DNA from: Prevotellaceae bacterium
GTDB taxonomy: Bacteria > Bacteroidota > Bacteroidia > Bacteroidales > Bacteroidaceae
Length of the DNA stretch: 64,000 nucleotides
Direction: 5' to 3'
Assembly (NCBI GenBank): GCA_028723525.1
Contig: JAQYET010000033.1
Span: 62,001-126,000 of the forward strand
Position numbers and translations under genes: made by a program. Position 1 is the first letter of the stretch. Each line of letters opens with the position of its first letter. This document shows, one piece after another, positions 52,711 to 61,468 of this stretch. The notes beneath the pieces are model-generated. The model worked only from the letters and a program-made list of their open reading frames with translations, searched no databases and was not told the origin of the DNA.

Positions 52711-52737
52711 ACCAACTAATGATTTTCCGTAGGGTCA

Positions 52738-53199
52738 ATGAATTTGCTGTCTGTCATATTCAGAGTCAAGCGACCGAGCTGCATTGCGGACATGCAGGCA
52801 ATGGTGAACACTTTCATCTGTAGGAAAGATTTCGCCGGAATAATGCTCTTTGGGTGGATATTCACCAACAGCCGGAGCGTTGCCGACTCGCTGAACAGCA
52901 GTTACTCGGTGATGAAAAACCACGAGATGATACACCTGCGACAGGCGCAAAGCACCGCTAATAACTGGTTTCGCTACTACGCCTTGTACCTTGCATTTTG
53001 GCTCCGGGGCATCTGTCTCGCCCGCAAGCGCAGGCTTCTCGCCTACTATCTTAACCCTTTCGAGATGGAGGCATACCTCAACGAGCGCAACATGCACTAT
53101 CTCGACAGGTTCGAGAACGGTGTAACGGGCTGGAAGGAATACCGCAAGATGACCATCGCCGAGCGTTACAGAGTGATGAAAAGGAGCGGAAAGATATGA
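52738..53199 (+). CDS. Uncharacterised protein with an HExxH motif
   Basis: 153 residues with no signal peptide. A zinc-peptidase-like HEMIH lies at 62-66 (MKNHEMIHLRQAQSTANNW), preceded by a short hydrophobic stretch (GIMLFGWIFTNS) and followed by another (YYALYLAFWLRGICL). NPFEMEAYLNERNMHYL further on could offer a third ligand (Glu), the arrangement of small gluzincin-like proteins. I know similar Bacteroidales proteins only as hypothetical. It opens a possible operon with the NfeD and SPFH genes (43-nt and 48-nt gaps). Confidence 0.7.
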   Translation: MNLLSVIFRVKRPSCIADMQAMVNTFICRKDFAGIMLFGWIFTNSRSVADSLNSSYSVMKNHEMIHLRQAQSTANNWFRYYALYLAFWLRGICLARKRRLLAYYLNPFEMEAYLNERNMHYLDRFENGVTGWKEYRKMTIAERYRVMKRSGKI

Positions 53200-53241
53200 T
53201 GTTTGGAAAGATTGTCAATAATGAAATAAAATCAAAATAAA

Positions 53242-53697
53242 ATGGGAATATTCGACTATTTCACTCAAAACCTGTGGCAGTTATGGGCGATAGTGGCTTT
53301 CATACTGCTCATTCTTGAACTCACGAGCGGCGACTTCTTCATACTCTGCTTCGCGATTGCGGCAGGAGCAACGTCGCTGTTGTCGCTAACCGGACTGCCA
53401 TTCATGTGGCAACTTCTCGTCTTCGCGGCACTCTCCGTGCTCTGCCTGTTCTTCGTTCGACCGGTGATGCTGAAATATTTCCACCGCAACGACCCCGGGC
53501 GCAAGAGCAACGCCGATGCACTGATAGGTCAAGAAGGCAGAGTGAGCGAAACCATAGATGCCGACGGTCATGGTAGGGTGGCTATTGACGGCGACGACTG
53601 GAAAGCCGTTTCTGCCGACTCCGGCGAGATAACGAAAGGCACCAAGGTGAGAGTGGTGGGGCGCGACAGCATCATCATAACCGTTGAAAAGTGCTGA
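53242..53697 (+). CDS. NfeD-family membrane protein
   Basis: 151 residues. Two or three hydrophobic helices in the first 75 residues (WAIVAFILLILELTSGDFFILCFAIAAGATSLLSL) are followed by a C-terminal OB fold (ALIGQEGRVSETIDADGHGRVAIDGDDWKAVS, ending GTKVRVVGRDSIIITVE). Short NfeD proteins accompany stomatin-type SPFH proteins and are thought to shape or cluster them in the membrane. Here the SPFH gene follows 48 nt later, the usual arrangement. Confidence 0.88.
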   Translation: MGIFDYFTQNLWQLWAIVAFILLILELTSGDFFILCFAIAAGATSLLSLTGLPFMWQLLVFAALSVLCLFFVRPVMLKYFHRNDPGRKSNADALIGQEGRVSETIDADGHGRVAIDGDDWKAVSADSGEITKGTKVRVVGRDSIIITVEKC

Positions 53698-53745
53698 AAA
53701 TAAACAATCACCGAATAATAACAACAACAACAAATACCGGAATTT

Positions 53746-54699
53746 ATGAATACCACACTTATTGTAATCGCCGTGATAGTGCTGTTGGCACTGTTGCTTG
53801 TGAAGAAAAGTCTCGTGATAATCTCTCAGAGCGAGACAAAAATAGTAGAACGTCTCGGGCGTTATCATGCCACGCTGCAACCGGGTATCAACGTGATAAT
53901 ACCTTTTTTCGACCGTGCCAAGGATATAGTGACGCTGCGCAGCGGAAGATATGCTTACAGTTCGACTATCGACTTGCGCGAACAGGTGTATGATTTCGAC
54001 AAGCAGAACGTAATCACGAAGGACAATATACAGATGAAAATCAATGCTTTGCTCTATTTCCAAATCGTTGACCCGTTCAAGGCTGTGTATGAAATAAACA
54101 ATCTTCCGAACGCTATCGAGAAACTCACACAGACAACACTGCGCAACATCATCGGCGAACTGGAACTCGACCAGACCCTGACATCGCGCGACACCATAAA
54201 CACCAAACTGCGTGCAGTGCTCGACGATGCCACCAATAAGTGGGGAATTAAGGTGAACCGCGTGGAACTTCAAGACATCACACCGCCCGAAAGCGTGCTC
54301 AACGCAATGGAGAAACAGATGCAGGCGGAGCGCAACAAACGTGCCACGATACTCACCAGCGAAGGAGAGAAGCAGGCTGCCATATTGCAGTCGGAGGGTG
54401 AGAAGACATCCACAATCAACCGTGCCGAGGCAGACAAGCAGCAGGCTATACTGCGTGCTGAGGGTGAAGCGACGGCGAGAATAAGAAAGGCTGAAGCAGA
54501 GGCAATAGCGATAGAGAAGATAACAGAGGCAGTAGGGCAGAGCACTAACCCGGCAAACTATCTGCTCGCGCAGAAATACATACAGATGATGGAGCAGCTG
54601 GCAGACGGCAATCAGACGCGAACCGTCTATCTGCCTTATGAAGCAACCAACGTGCTTGGCTCCATTGGAGGCATAAAAGACCTGTTTAAGTCGGAGTAA
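53746..54699 (+). CDS. SPFH/Band 7 (stomatin-like, QmcA-type) protein
   Basis: 317 residues. N-terminal membrane anchor (LIVIAVIVLLALLLV), SPFH domain of about 20-190 (SETKIVERLGRYHATLQPGINVIIPFFDR, DNIQMKINALLYFQIVDP, GIKVNRVELQDITPP), then a long Ala/Glu-rich coiled coil (about 195-265) and a conserved C-terminus. Oligomeric scaffold of membrane microdomains that often attends membrane proteases. Preceded by its NfeD partner. Confidence 0.92.
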   Translation: MNTTLIVIAVIVLLALLLVKKSLVIISQSETKIVERLGRYHATLQPGINVIIPFFDRAKDIVTLRSGRYAYSSTIDLREQVYDFDKQNVITKDNIQMKINALLYFQIVDPFKAVYEINNLPNAIEKLTQTTLRNIIGELELDQTLTSRDTINTKLRAVLDDATNKWGIKVNRVELQDITPPESVLNAMEKQMQAERNKRATILTSEGEKQAAILQSEGEKTSTINRAEADKQQAILRAEGEATARIRKAEAEAIAIEKITEAVGQSTNPANYLLAQKYIQMMEQLADGNQTRTVYLPYEATNVLGSIGGIKDLFKSE

Positions 54700-54727
54700 A
54701 GGAGTAACGACAGCAAATCACAGTATA

Positions 54728-55813
54728 ATGAAAAAAATATGTATTGTTGCCGGCGCACGACCTAATTTCATAAAGGTGGCACCGCTGATACGTGCCATTG
54801 ACAGGACCGACGGCATCTGCTACCGACTTGTATATACCGGAAGGAGCGACGACCCCACGCTTGAAGACTCGCTCTTCAGCGACCTGCAGATACCGCACCC
54901 CGATGCTTTCCTCGACGCCGACTGCGAGAACCTCAACGAACTGACAGGCAAGGTGATGAGTGCTTTCGAGCATTATATTGAGAACAATCCTGCCGACGTG
55001 GTAATAGTGGTTGACGACCTCGCCTCCACAATGGCAGCAGCCATAGTGACAAAGAAGCAGGGACTGAAGCTGGCTCACCTCGTGGCAGGCACCCGTTCTT
55101 TCGACATCAAGATGCCTAAAGAGATAAACCGCCTCGTGATTGACGGACTGTCAGACCTCTTGTTTACCGCAGGAATGAGCAACAACAGCATCACAAACCG
55201 CGAGGGAACGGAGCAAAGTCGCGTCTATATGGTGGGTAACATATTGATAGACAATCTCCGCTTCATCCATTCCCGTTGGCAACGACCGGCTGTTTTCGAC
55301 GACTTGTCGCTCTGCGAAGGCGAATACCTCGTGTTCACCCTCAACCGCAAGGCACTCCTTTCCGACGTCGCCAACCTGCAGTCTATGCTTCAGGCAATGG
55401 TGACGAAAGCCGGCAGCGTGCCCATTGTGGCACCCCTGCGCGGCAAGGCGAAGGACATCGTGTGCCGGCTTTTGGCAGAAATGGAGTTCGGAAGTCGTGT
55501 CAGCGTCATCGAACCGCTTGGTTATCTGGAGTTTGGCTATCTCACTTCGCATGCCAAAGGCATAATAACCGACTCGGGAAACGTGGCAGAGGAGGCAACG
55601 TTCAACGCTGTGCCGTGCATCACGCTGAACAGTTACACCGAGCACATCGAGACGGTTAAGGTGGGTACTAATGTCCTCGTGGGCGAAGATGCGGAGCAGT
55701 TGTCGCATGCCGTAGATGCCATAGTGTCAGGCTGTTGCAAGCCATGCGCCATTCCCGAACGCTGGGATGGCAGGTCGGCAGAGCGCATCGTGAGCATATT
55801 ACTTAACGTATGA
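54728..55813 (+). CDS. wecB: UDP-N-acetylglucosamine 2-epimerase (non-hydrolysing)
   Basis: 361 residues of the WecB/MnaA GT-B-fold family. GARPNFIKVAPLIRAI at the N-terminus, VVDDLASTMAAAIVTKK in place of the usual VHGDTxT, GNILIDNL, and DSGNVAEEATFNAVPCITL near the C-terminus (family DSGGIQEE). Makes UDP-ManNAc for surface polysaccharide. The departures from the usual VHGDT and DSGG motifs leave some doubt about exact activity. It lies 28 nt after the SPFH gene; array D follows the stop. Confidence 0.82.
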   Translation: MKKICIVAGARPNFIKVAPLIRAIDRTDGICYRLVYTGRSDDPTLEDSLFSDLQIPHPDAFLDADCENLNELTGKVMSAFEHYIENNPADVVIVVDDLASTMAAAIVTKKQGLKLAHLVAGTRSFDIKMPKEINRLVIDGLSDLLFTAGMSNNSITNREGTEQSRVYMVGNILIDNLRFIHSRWQRPAVFDDLSLCEGEYLVFTLNRKALLSDVANLQSMLQAMVTKAGSVPIVAPLRGKAKDIVCRLLAEMEFGSRVSVIEPLGYLEFGYLTSHAKGIITDSGNVAEEATFNAVPCITLNSYTEHIETVKVGTNVLVGEDAEQLSHAVDAIVSGCCKPCAIPERWDGRSAERIVSILLNV

Positions 55814-55858
55814 CAGCCCATTGAGAGCTTTCTTGCCAACTAAAAGATAATAAACAGA

Positions 55859-55946
55859 AAACCAAAATCGCCGAATTTGCAGAGTAAATTCGGCGATTTT
55901 GCATTTCAATTTCGCCGATTTTACCGAACAATTTCGGCGAAATTGC
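55859..55946. repeat. 22-bp palindromic repeat array, copy D (4 units)
   Basis: Units start at 55859, 55881, 55903 and 55925. Cores are AAAATCGCCGAATTTGC, AAATTCGGCGATTTTGC, AATTTCGCCGATTTTAC and AATTTCGGCGAAATTGC. All four keep TCGSCGA intact, making this the best-preserved copy. It lies between the convergent wecB and oxyR genes. Confidence 0.88.
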
Positions 55947-56004
55947 TTTATGTTTTGATGCTAAGCGGCTTATGATTGATACCCTGTGGCGCGCCGATTG
56001 GGGT

Positions 56005-56931
56005 TTAAATCTGCACACTCGTGCGTGCGAGGCTGAGCATAGACTCCGGAACCGACTGTCTGATGCGCTCTATAATCAAGTCGAGCAGGGTTGTCCTTAT
56101 GAAATGTCGGTTAGTAATCATCAGCACTTCGCGCGTGGGTATGGGGTGAGCGAACGGTCTTACGAGTTGCATTTGCTTGTCGGTGAGTTGCATCGTGGCA
56201 AGTTCGGGAATGAACGTCACGCCTTTTCCGTTCTCCACTATGCGCATAAACGTCTCTATGCTGCCCAGATTATAAGCCTTCTTGCTGCGCGATGCCGCCT
56301 TCAGTTGGCAGAATTTCACCAACTGGTCGCGGAAACAATGCCCCTCATCGAGCAGCCACAGGAACTCATCTTTCAAGTCTGCCACGCGTATTGCTTTCGA
56401 ATTCTTCAACCTGTCGTGCTCTGACACGTAAGCCATGAACCGCTCGTAGAACAGCGTATGGCAGCGATACTCGCCGAGCCCGTCAACCCTTGCCAATATC
56501 GCGGCGTCAATGTCGCCACGGATGATAGCCTGTTTTATATCGGAAGTCTTCATCTCGGTGATGCGAATATCCATATCCGGGTTCTCATCGAGCATTTTCG
56601 GGAAGAAGCGGGGCACAAGATATGGCGCGATTGTCGGCAACACGCCTATGTTGAACGTTCCGAGAAGCGACTTCTTCTGTTCCTCTGCCGTATCGCGCAG
56701 TTTCTTTGCCTTAATCAATACGCCCCAAGCCTGTTCGATAACGATTTTCCCGGCAGGCGTGGGCATTATCGGTTGCTTGTTCCTGTCGAATAGTTTCATG
56801 CCCAGTTCTTCCTCTAATTTCTGTATCATCGAACTCAATGTGGGCTGTGTCACATTGCAAAATTCGGCTGCCTTTGCAAAGTGTTTGAAGCGAAAAACAG
56901 CCATTACATATTCTAATTGTTGCAGTGTCAT
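56005..56931 (-). CDS. oxyR: Hydrogen peroxide-sensing LysR regulator
   Basis: 308 residues. The N-terminal winged HTH is MTLQQLEYVMAVFRFKHFAKAAEFCNVTQPTLSSMIQKLEEELG, the C-terminal half an LysR sensor domain. The redox pair Cys199 (LLDEGHCFRDQ) and Cys208 (LVKFCQLK) falls at the same numbers as in E. coli OxyR, so a peroxide-formed disulfide is expected. It is divergent from sodB-ahpC-ahpF, its expected regulon, with a candidate operator at 57084-57119 in the shared gap. Confidence 0.95.
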   Translation of the reverse strand: MTLQQLEYVMAVFRFKHFAKAAEFCNVTQPTLSSMIQKLEEELGMKLFDRNKQPIMPTPAGKIVIEQAWGVLIKAKKLRDTAEEQKKSLLGTFNIGVLPTIAPYLVPRFFPKMLDENPDMDIRITEMKTSDIKQAIIRGDIDAAILARVDGLGEYRCHTLFYERFMAYVSEHDRLKNSKAIRVADLKDEFLWLLDEGHCFRDQLVKFCQLKAASRSKKAYNLGSIETFMRIVENGKGVTFIPELATMQLTDKQMQLVRPFAHPIPTREVLMITNRHFIRTTLLDLIIERIRQSVPESMLSLARTSVQI

Positions 56932-56970
56932 GGTTTCGGTCCTCCTTGTTTGACAATGTTATTATCATTG

Positions 56971-56979
56971 GCAAAGTTA
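56971..56979 (-). promoter_or_regulatory. -7 box of the oxyR promoter
   Basis: TAACTTTGC on the minus strand, 39 nt before the oxyR ATG. No good -33 element, as often seen for regulated promoters. Confidence 0.5.
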
Positions 56980-57083
56980 GCAAATTTATTTGTTATCAGA
57001 AAGCAGTTATATATTTTTTTTGCCGATGCGTAAATATATATGTTAAAACAAACTACCTTATATACAGCGTTTTAGGCGTGATT

Positions 57084-57119
57084 ATAGATTTTTTCGATTG
57101 CATGATAGAATATATCTGT
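57084..57119. promoter_or_regulatory. Candidate OxyR operator
   Basis: Four tetranucleotides with near-canonical spacing: ATAG (57084), CGAT (57095), ATAG (57105) and CTGT (57116). The enterobacterial OxyR site is ATAG-N7-CTAT-N7-ATAG-N7-CTAT. Two elements are exact, two differ by one base, and the middle spacer is 6 instead of 7. It ends just at the sodB -33 region, a fit for an activator. Confidence 0.4.
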
Positions 57120-57150
57120 TGTGGGCACTGTGGTTTAAGACTACCTTTGC
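57119..57150 (+). promoter_or_regulatory. Promoter of sodB-ahpC(F)
   Basis: TTG (57119-57121), 20 nt, TACCTTTGC (57142-57150), 41 nt before the sodB ATG. Confidence 0.6.
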
Positions 57151-57191
57151 AGTGTGAAAATGAAACAATAACAATTTAAATAAAAGAAATT

Positions 57192-57776
57192 ATGAAAATA
57201 AATATGCCAACCCTCCCATATTCAGCTAACGCTTTGGAGCCGGTAATCAGCGAGCAGACGATAAACTTCCACTACGGAAAGCATCTTCAGAACTACGTTA
57301 ACACAACCAATAGTCTTGTCGAGGGCACAGAACTCGAGGGCAAGTCGATAGAGGAAATCGTAAAGGCGGCACCCGAAGGACCGGTCTATAACAACGCCGG
57401 ACAGACCCTGAACCACAACCTTTACTTCCTACAGTTTATGTCTCCGGTTGAGAACAACGTTCCGGAAGGCAAGATTGCCGAAGCCATCAATGCCTCGTTC
57501 GGCAGTTTCGAGGAGTTCAAGAAGCAGTTCTCACAGGCTGCAGTGACGCTCTTCGGCTCTGGATGGGCATGGCTGTCGCAAGACAAAGAGGGAAAACTCG
57601 TTATCACTAAAGAAGCCAATGGAGGCAACCCGCTGCGCAGCGGACTTAATCCTCTCATGGGAATAGACGTTTGGGAACATGCCTACTACCTTGACTATCA
57701 GAACCGTCGTGTAGATCACATCGATGCAGCATGGTCTATAATCAACTGGAAGACCGTTGAAAGTCGTTTGAAATAA
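57192..57776 (+). CDS. sodB: Superoxide dismutase [Fe/Mn family]
   Basis: 194 residues without a signal peptide, so cytoplasmic. The four metal ligands are His27 (NFHYGKH), His75 (NHNLYFLQF), Asp159 and His163 (DVWEHAYYLDYQNRR). Bacteroidales enzymes of this type are iron-dependent or cambialistic; the metal is not decided here. Superoxide is converted to oxygen and peroxide, which AhpCF then removes. ahpC starts 53 nt later with no terminator between. Confidence 0.95.
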   Translation: MKINMPTLPYSANALEPVISEQTINFHYGKHLQNYVNTTNSLVEGTELEGKSIEEIVKAAPEGPVYNNAGQTLNHNLYFLQFMSPVENNVPEGKIAEAINASFGSFEEFKKQFSQAAVTLFGSGWAWLSQDKEGKLVITKEANGGNPLRSGLNPLMGIDVWEHAYYLDYQNRRVDHIDAAWSIINWKTVESRLK

Positions 57777-57829
57777 GAAGAAACAGGTAGAAAGAAAATA
57801 AAAAAAACAAACTAATAAAATATATAAAG

Positions 57830-58396
57830 ATGGAATCAATAATAAATTCAAGAGTACCTGAGTTTAAAGTAAACGCCTTTCAGAACGGTGAGTTCAAGAC
57901 CGTAAGCAGTGATGATATAAAAGGTAAGTGGGCATTGTTCTTCTTCTATCCTGCCGACTTCACTTTCGTTTGTCCGACCGAGTTGGTTGACCTTGCAGAG
58001 AAATATGACGAACTGAAGGCTATGGGTGTAGAGGTGTTCTCGGTGAGTTGCGACACTCACTTCGTTCACAAGGCATGGCACGACGCGTCAGACAGCATCA
58101 AGAAAATCAAATACACCATGCTCGCCGACACTCTCGGAACGCTGGCAAAGGGCTTCGGAGTGTATATCGAAGAAGAGGGTGTGGCATACCGCGGAACGTT
58201 TCTCGTAAACCCGGAGGGACAAGTGAAAGTGGCAGAGATACAGGATAACAATATCGGACGTAACGCCGAGGAACTTGTTCGCAAGGTTCAGGCTGCACAG
58301 TTTGTGGCATCTCACGCAGGAGAAGTTTGTCCGGCAAAATGGAAGCAGGGCGAAGAGACCCTCAAACCAAGCATCGACCTCGTTGGCAAACTCTAA
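57830..58396 (+). CDS. ahpC: Alkyl hydroperoxide reductase subunit C (typical 2-Cys peroxiredoxin)
   Basis: 188 residues. Peroxidatic Cys48 in DFTFVCPTEL with the PxxxT/SxxC motif, and resolving Cys167 in GEVCPAKW near the C-terminus, as in E. coli AhpC. Reduces peroxides and is itself re-reduced by AhpF, encoded downstream. A strong hairpin with a TTCG loop separates it from ahpF, suggesting that more AhpC than AhpF is made. Confidence 0.97.
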   Translation: MESIINSRVPEFKVNAFQNGEFKTVSSDDIKGKWALFFFYPADFTFVCPTELVDLAEKYDELKAMGVEVFSVSCDTHFVHKAWHDASDSIKKIKYTMLADTLGTLAKGFGVYIEEEGVAYRGTFLVNPEGQVKVAEIQDNNIGRNAEELVRKVQAAQFVASHAGEVCPAKWKQGEETLKPSIDLVGKL

Positions 58397-58415
58397 TAGC
58401 CCGAGAAGAGAAAGA

Positions 58416-58447
58416 GATAAAAACGGGGCTTCGGTCTCGTTTTTATC
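58416..58447 (+). terminator. UUCG-loop terminator/attenuator between ahpC and ahpF
   Basis: 58416-58429 (GATAAAAACGGGGC) pairs along 14 bp with 58434-58447 (two G-U pairs) around a TTCG tetraloop; the 3' arm itself contains a T5 tract. A partial terminator here would set the ahpC:ahpF ratio. Confidence 0.75.
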
Positions 58448-58523
58448 GTTCATGGAAGATGTTATGCCGTACCCATTGATTGAGTTGAAATAGAATAATA
58501 AACCCCGAAACAGAAAAAGCGAC

Positions 58524-60083
58524 ATGATTGACAAGGATATATTACAACAGGTGAAATCTGTCTTCGCGTCATTGAAGACAAACATAAAATTCGTTGCCAC
58601 GGCTGCCGAAAGTAACAGTCACAAAGAAGAACTCATGGCTTTCCTCGCAGACATGGTGTCGTGCTCGGATAGGCTCAATATGGAAAGCCGTGCCGTCGAT
58701 GATGATTCGTTAGGCTTCAGCATACTGCGCGAGGGCGAACCTACCGGCATAGGTTTCCGAGGAATACCCAACGGACACGAGTTCACATCGTTATTGCTCG
58801 CCATACTCAATGCCGACGGACAGGGAAAGAACCTCCCCGACGAGGCTCTGCGCCGCCGTATAGCGTCTCTGAAAACTCCTTTAAATCTGCGTACATACGT
58901 GTCGCTGACCTGTACTAACTGCCCGGAGGTGGTGCAGGCTCTCAATGTGATGGCTCTGATCAATCCCGGTATCAGTCATGAGATGGTTGACGGCGGGCTT
59001 TTCCAAGACGAAGTGAACCGCCTGAACATACAAGGCGTGCCAGCAGTATTCGTCGGCGACGAGCAGATTCACGTGGGACGTGGCGACCTCGGCATGCTTT
59101 TACGGGAACTGGAAGAAAAAGTGGGAACCGAACATGATGCTGTTGCCGAGACCGTGGAGCATAATTTCGATGTCGTTGTCCTCGGAGGCGGTCCCGCAGG
59201 AGCGTCTGCTGCAATCTATTCTGCCCGCAAGGGGCTTGACGTGGCGTTGGTTGCGGAGCGTGTCGGGGGACAGGTGAACGAGACTGTGGGTATAGAAAAT
59301 CTCATCTCCGTACCAAAAACCACAGGCAATCAACTCTCTGCCGACCTGCTCACTCATATTGAGCAATATCCGATAAAAGTATTCACGAACCGCCAAATCA
59401 GCAGTGTGAGTTTGAAAGACAAGGAGAAACGCGTCACGGCAAAAGGTGGAGAGGTGTTCGTTTCGCCGGCTGTAATAATAGCAACCGGAGCCAACTGGCG
59501 ACGGCTTAACCTCAACGACGAGGATAAATACATCGGTCATGGCATACATTTCTGCCAGCACTGCGACGGTCCTTTCTATAAAGGTAAAAGCGTTGCGGTA
59601 ATCGGTGGCGGCAATTCCGGTATGGAGGCGGCTATCGACTTGGCAGGTATTTGCTCGCATGTTACGGTATTCGAGTTTGCCGACAGTCTTTGTGCCGACA
59701 GCGTATTGACAGAGAAAGCGGAGAGTATGCCGAACATTGATATTCACACCAATGCCATGACAACGCGCATTATAGGTGACGGGCAACGGCTTACGGGACT
59801 TACCGTGAAGAATCGTATTGATGAAAAGGAGTGCGATTACGACTTCGATGGGGTATTCGTGCAGATAGGTCTCGCAGCCAATAGCGACCTCTTTGCCGGT
59901 GAAATGGAACTGTCGCCACGTCGCGAGATACCGATAGATGCCACATGTCGCACCTCTATAAGCGGTGTTTATGCCGCAGGCGATGTCTCCACCGTGCCAT
60001 ACAAGCAAATCGTAGTGGCTATGGGAGAAGGAGCAAAGGCTGCCTTGTCTGCCTTTGAAGACCGTATGCGAGGGATTATCTGA
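58524..60083 (+). CDS. ahpF: Alkyl hydroperoxide reductase subunit F
   Basis: 519 residues. N-terminal tandem thioredoxin-fold domain (about 1-200) with the dithiol Cys130-x2-Cys133 (TCTNCPEV). Then a thioredoxin-reductase-like flavoprotein with FAD loop GGGPAG (221-226), the active dithiol Cys344-x2-Cys347 (FCQHCDGP), NADH loop [12 protein letters not shown], and the C-terminal [15 protein letters not shown]. It reduces AhpC with NADH. No separate -7 box was seen in the 127-nt gap, so expression probably depends on read-through past the ahpC hairpin. Confidence 0.96.
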   Translation: MIDKDILQQVKSVFASLKTNIKFVATAAESNSHKEELMAFLADMVSCSDRLNMESRAVDDDSLGFSILREGEPTGIGFRGIPNGHEFTSLLLAILNADGQGKNLPDEALRRRIASLKTPLNLRTYVSLTCTNCPEVVQALNVMALINPGISHEMVDGGLFQDEVNRLNIQGVPAVFVGDEQIHVGRGDLGMLLRELEEKVGTEHDAVAETVEHNFDVVVLGGGPAGASAAIYSARKGLDVALVAERVGGQVNETVGIENLISVPKTTGNQLSADLLTHIEQYPIKVFTNRQISSVSLKDKEKRVTAKGGEVFVSPAVIIATGANWRRLNLNDEDKYIGHGIHFCQHCDGPFYKGKSVAVIGGGNSGMEAAIDLAGICSHVTVFEFADSLCADSVLTEKAESMPNIDIHTNAMTTRIIGDGQRLTGLTVKNRIDEKECDYDFDGVFVQIGLAANSDLFAGEMELSPRREIPIDATCRTSISGVYAAGDVSTVPYKQIVVAMGEGAKAALSAFEDRMRGII

Positions 60084-60136
60084 GAGATAGCTGTTTTTCG
60101 CAAAGGCTGCATCACGAATTCTTTAGAATATAATAA

Positions 60137-60190
60137 TAGCCGCCGGAGGAGTTTGTTCGATTTAGGATAAACTCTTCCGGCGGCTATTAA
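60137..60190 (+). terminator. Terminator of ahpF
   Basis: A 20-bp stem with one G-U pair (60137-60156 with 60171-60190; core AGCCGCCGGA) and a 14-nt loop. The rest of the 335-nt gap is AT-rich and holds the rlmN promoter. Confidence 0.8.
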
Positions 60191-60367
60191 ATGTATTGTG
60201 TTTCAATATCATCAGATTGTATTACTAAATAATATGGTGGGTTATGTATTTCTAATATATTCATTATATATTGATATTATCAATCGGTTGCAAAGGCAAA
60301 GAATATTATTTGATTATACAGGAAAAAAGTAAAATATTTGTTTAAGCAGGTGTTTGCCTAATCAGAA

Positions 60368-60400
60368 TTTGTTGGATAAGATAAAAAAACGTAACTTTGC
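60368..60400 (+). promoter_or_regulatory. Promoter of the rlmN operon
   Basis: TTTG (60368-60371), 20 nt, TAACTTTGC (60392-60400), 18 nt before the ATG at 60419. Confidence 0.75.
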
Positions 60401-60418
60401 ATCCTGCATTATGACAAC

Positions 60419-61468
60419 ATGATGGAAACAAGAGAGAGACAACCGTTGTTGGGAATGACGCCCGACGAGATGACTGCAGCCGTAACCGCGCTCGGCATGC
60501 CTGCCTTCACGGGCAGGCAGATAGCGAACTGGGTCTATGAAAAGGGCGTGGGGAGTATCGACGAGATGACAAATATCTCGAAGAAAAACCGCGAACTGCT
60601 GGCAGGAAGTTTCGCCGTGGGCAGAACGGAGCCAATCACAGTGCAGACATCGGCAGACGGAACGCGGAAATATCTCTTCTCCGCAGGCAACGCCGGGGCT
60701 ACGATAGAGACCGTGTATATCCCCGACGGAGAGCGGGCAACGCTATGTGTCTCGTGCCAAGTGGGGTGCAAGATGAACTGCCTTTTCTGTCAGACTGGCA
60801 AGCAGGGGTTTGAGGGACAACTCTCGGCAGCCGACATACTGAACCAGATTTACTCGCTGCCCGAGCGCGACACGCTGACAAACATAGTCTTCATGGGGCA
60901 GGGAGAGCCGATGGATAACCTTGACAACGTGCTGCGCACAACCGAAATATTGACCGCAGAATATGGTTGGGCATGGAGTCCTAAGCGCATAACGGTGAGT
61001 TCGGTTGGAGTGAAGAACAAACTGAAACGCTTTCTTGACGAGAGCCGGTGCCACGTGGCAATAAGTCTTCATTCGCCCTTCCATGACCAGCGCGAGCAAC
61101 TGATGCCGGCAGAGAAGGCCATGCCGATAGAGGACATCGTGGCATTACTCAGGCAGTATGACTTCAGTCATCAACGGCGTCTGTCGTTCGAATACATCGT
61201 TTTCGGCGGCATCAATGATTCGGCAGACCATGCACGGGAGATTGTGCGACTGCTGAACGGACTGGAATGCAGGATAAACCTCATACGGTTTCACCAAATA
61301 CCTGATGTGCCATTGCAGGGCGCAGACGACAGGAAAATGGAACAACTGCGCGACTATCTCACCTCTCACGGCGTGTTCACCACGATACGTGCATCGCGCG
61401 GTCAGGACATCTTTGCCGCCTGCGGGCTGCTCAATACGAAGCACAAGGAAAGAGCGCAGCGACAATGA
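60419..61468 (+). CDS. rlmN: Dual-specificity 23S rRNA/tRNA adenine-C2 methyltransferase
   Basis: 349-residue radical-SAM enzyme that methylates C2 of A2503 in 23S rRNA and of A37 in some tRNAs. The cluster motif is Cys117-x3-Cys121-x2-Cys124 (GCKMNCLFC), preceded by YIPDGERATLCVSCQV. GQGEPMDNLDNVL follows, and the second catalytic Cys lies in RGQDIFAACGLL near the C-terminus. Two adjacent ATGs (60419, 60422) are possible starts. Its stop overlaps the next start as ATGA. Confidence 0.96.
   Translation: MMETRERQPLLGMTPDEMTAAVTALGMPAFTGRQIANWVYEKGVGSIDEMTNISKKNRELLAGSFAVGRTEPITVQTSADGTRKYLFSAGNAGATIETVYIPDGERATLCVSCQVGCKMNCLFCQTGKQGFEGQLSAADILNQIYSLPERDTLTNIVFMGQGEPMDNLDNVLRTTEILTAEYGWAWSPKRITVSSVGVKNKLKRFLDESRCHVAISLHSPFHDQREQLMPAEKAMPIEDIVALLRQYDFSHQRRLSFEYIVFGGINDSADHAREIVRLLNGLECRINLIRFHQIPDVPLQGADDRKMEQLRDYLTSHGVFTTIRASRGQDIFAACGLLNTKHKERAQRQ

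Noticed and set aside
55859..55946. CRISPR interpretation of the 22-bp arrays
   Set aside because: Repeat cores are only 17 bp with 5-nt spacers, units invert within an array, and no cas gene is present.
59100..60008. 302-codon minus-strand open frame
   Set aside because: Antisense to the flavoprotein half of ahpF, which has all its motifs intact.
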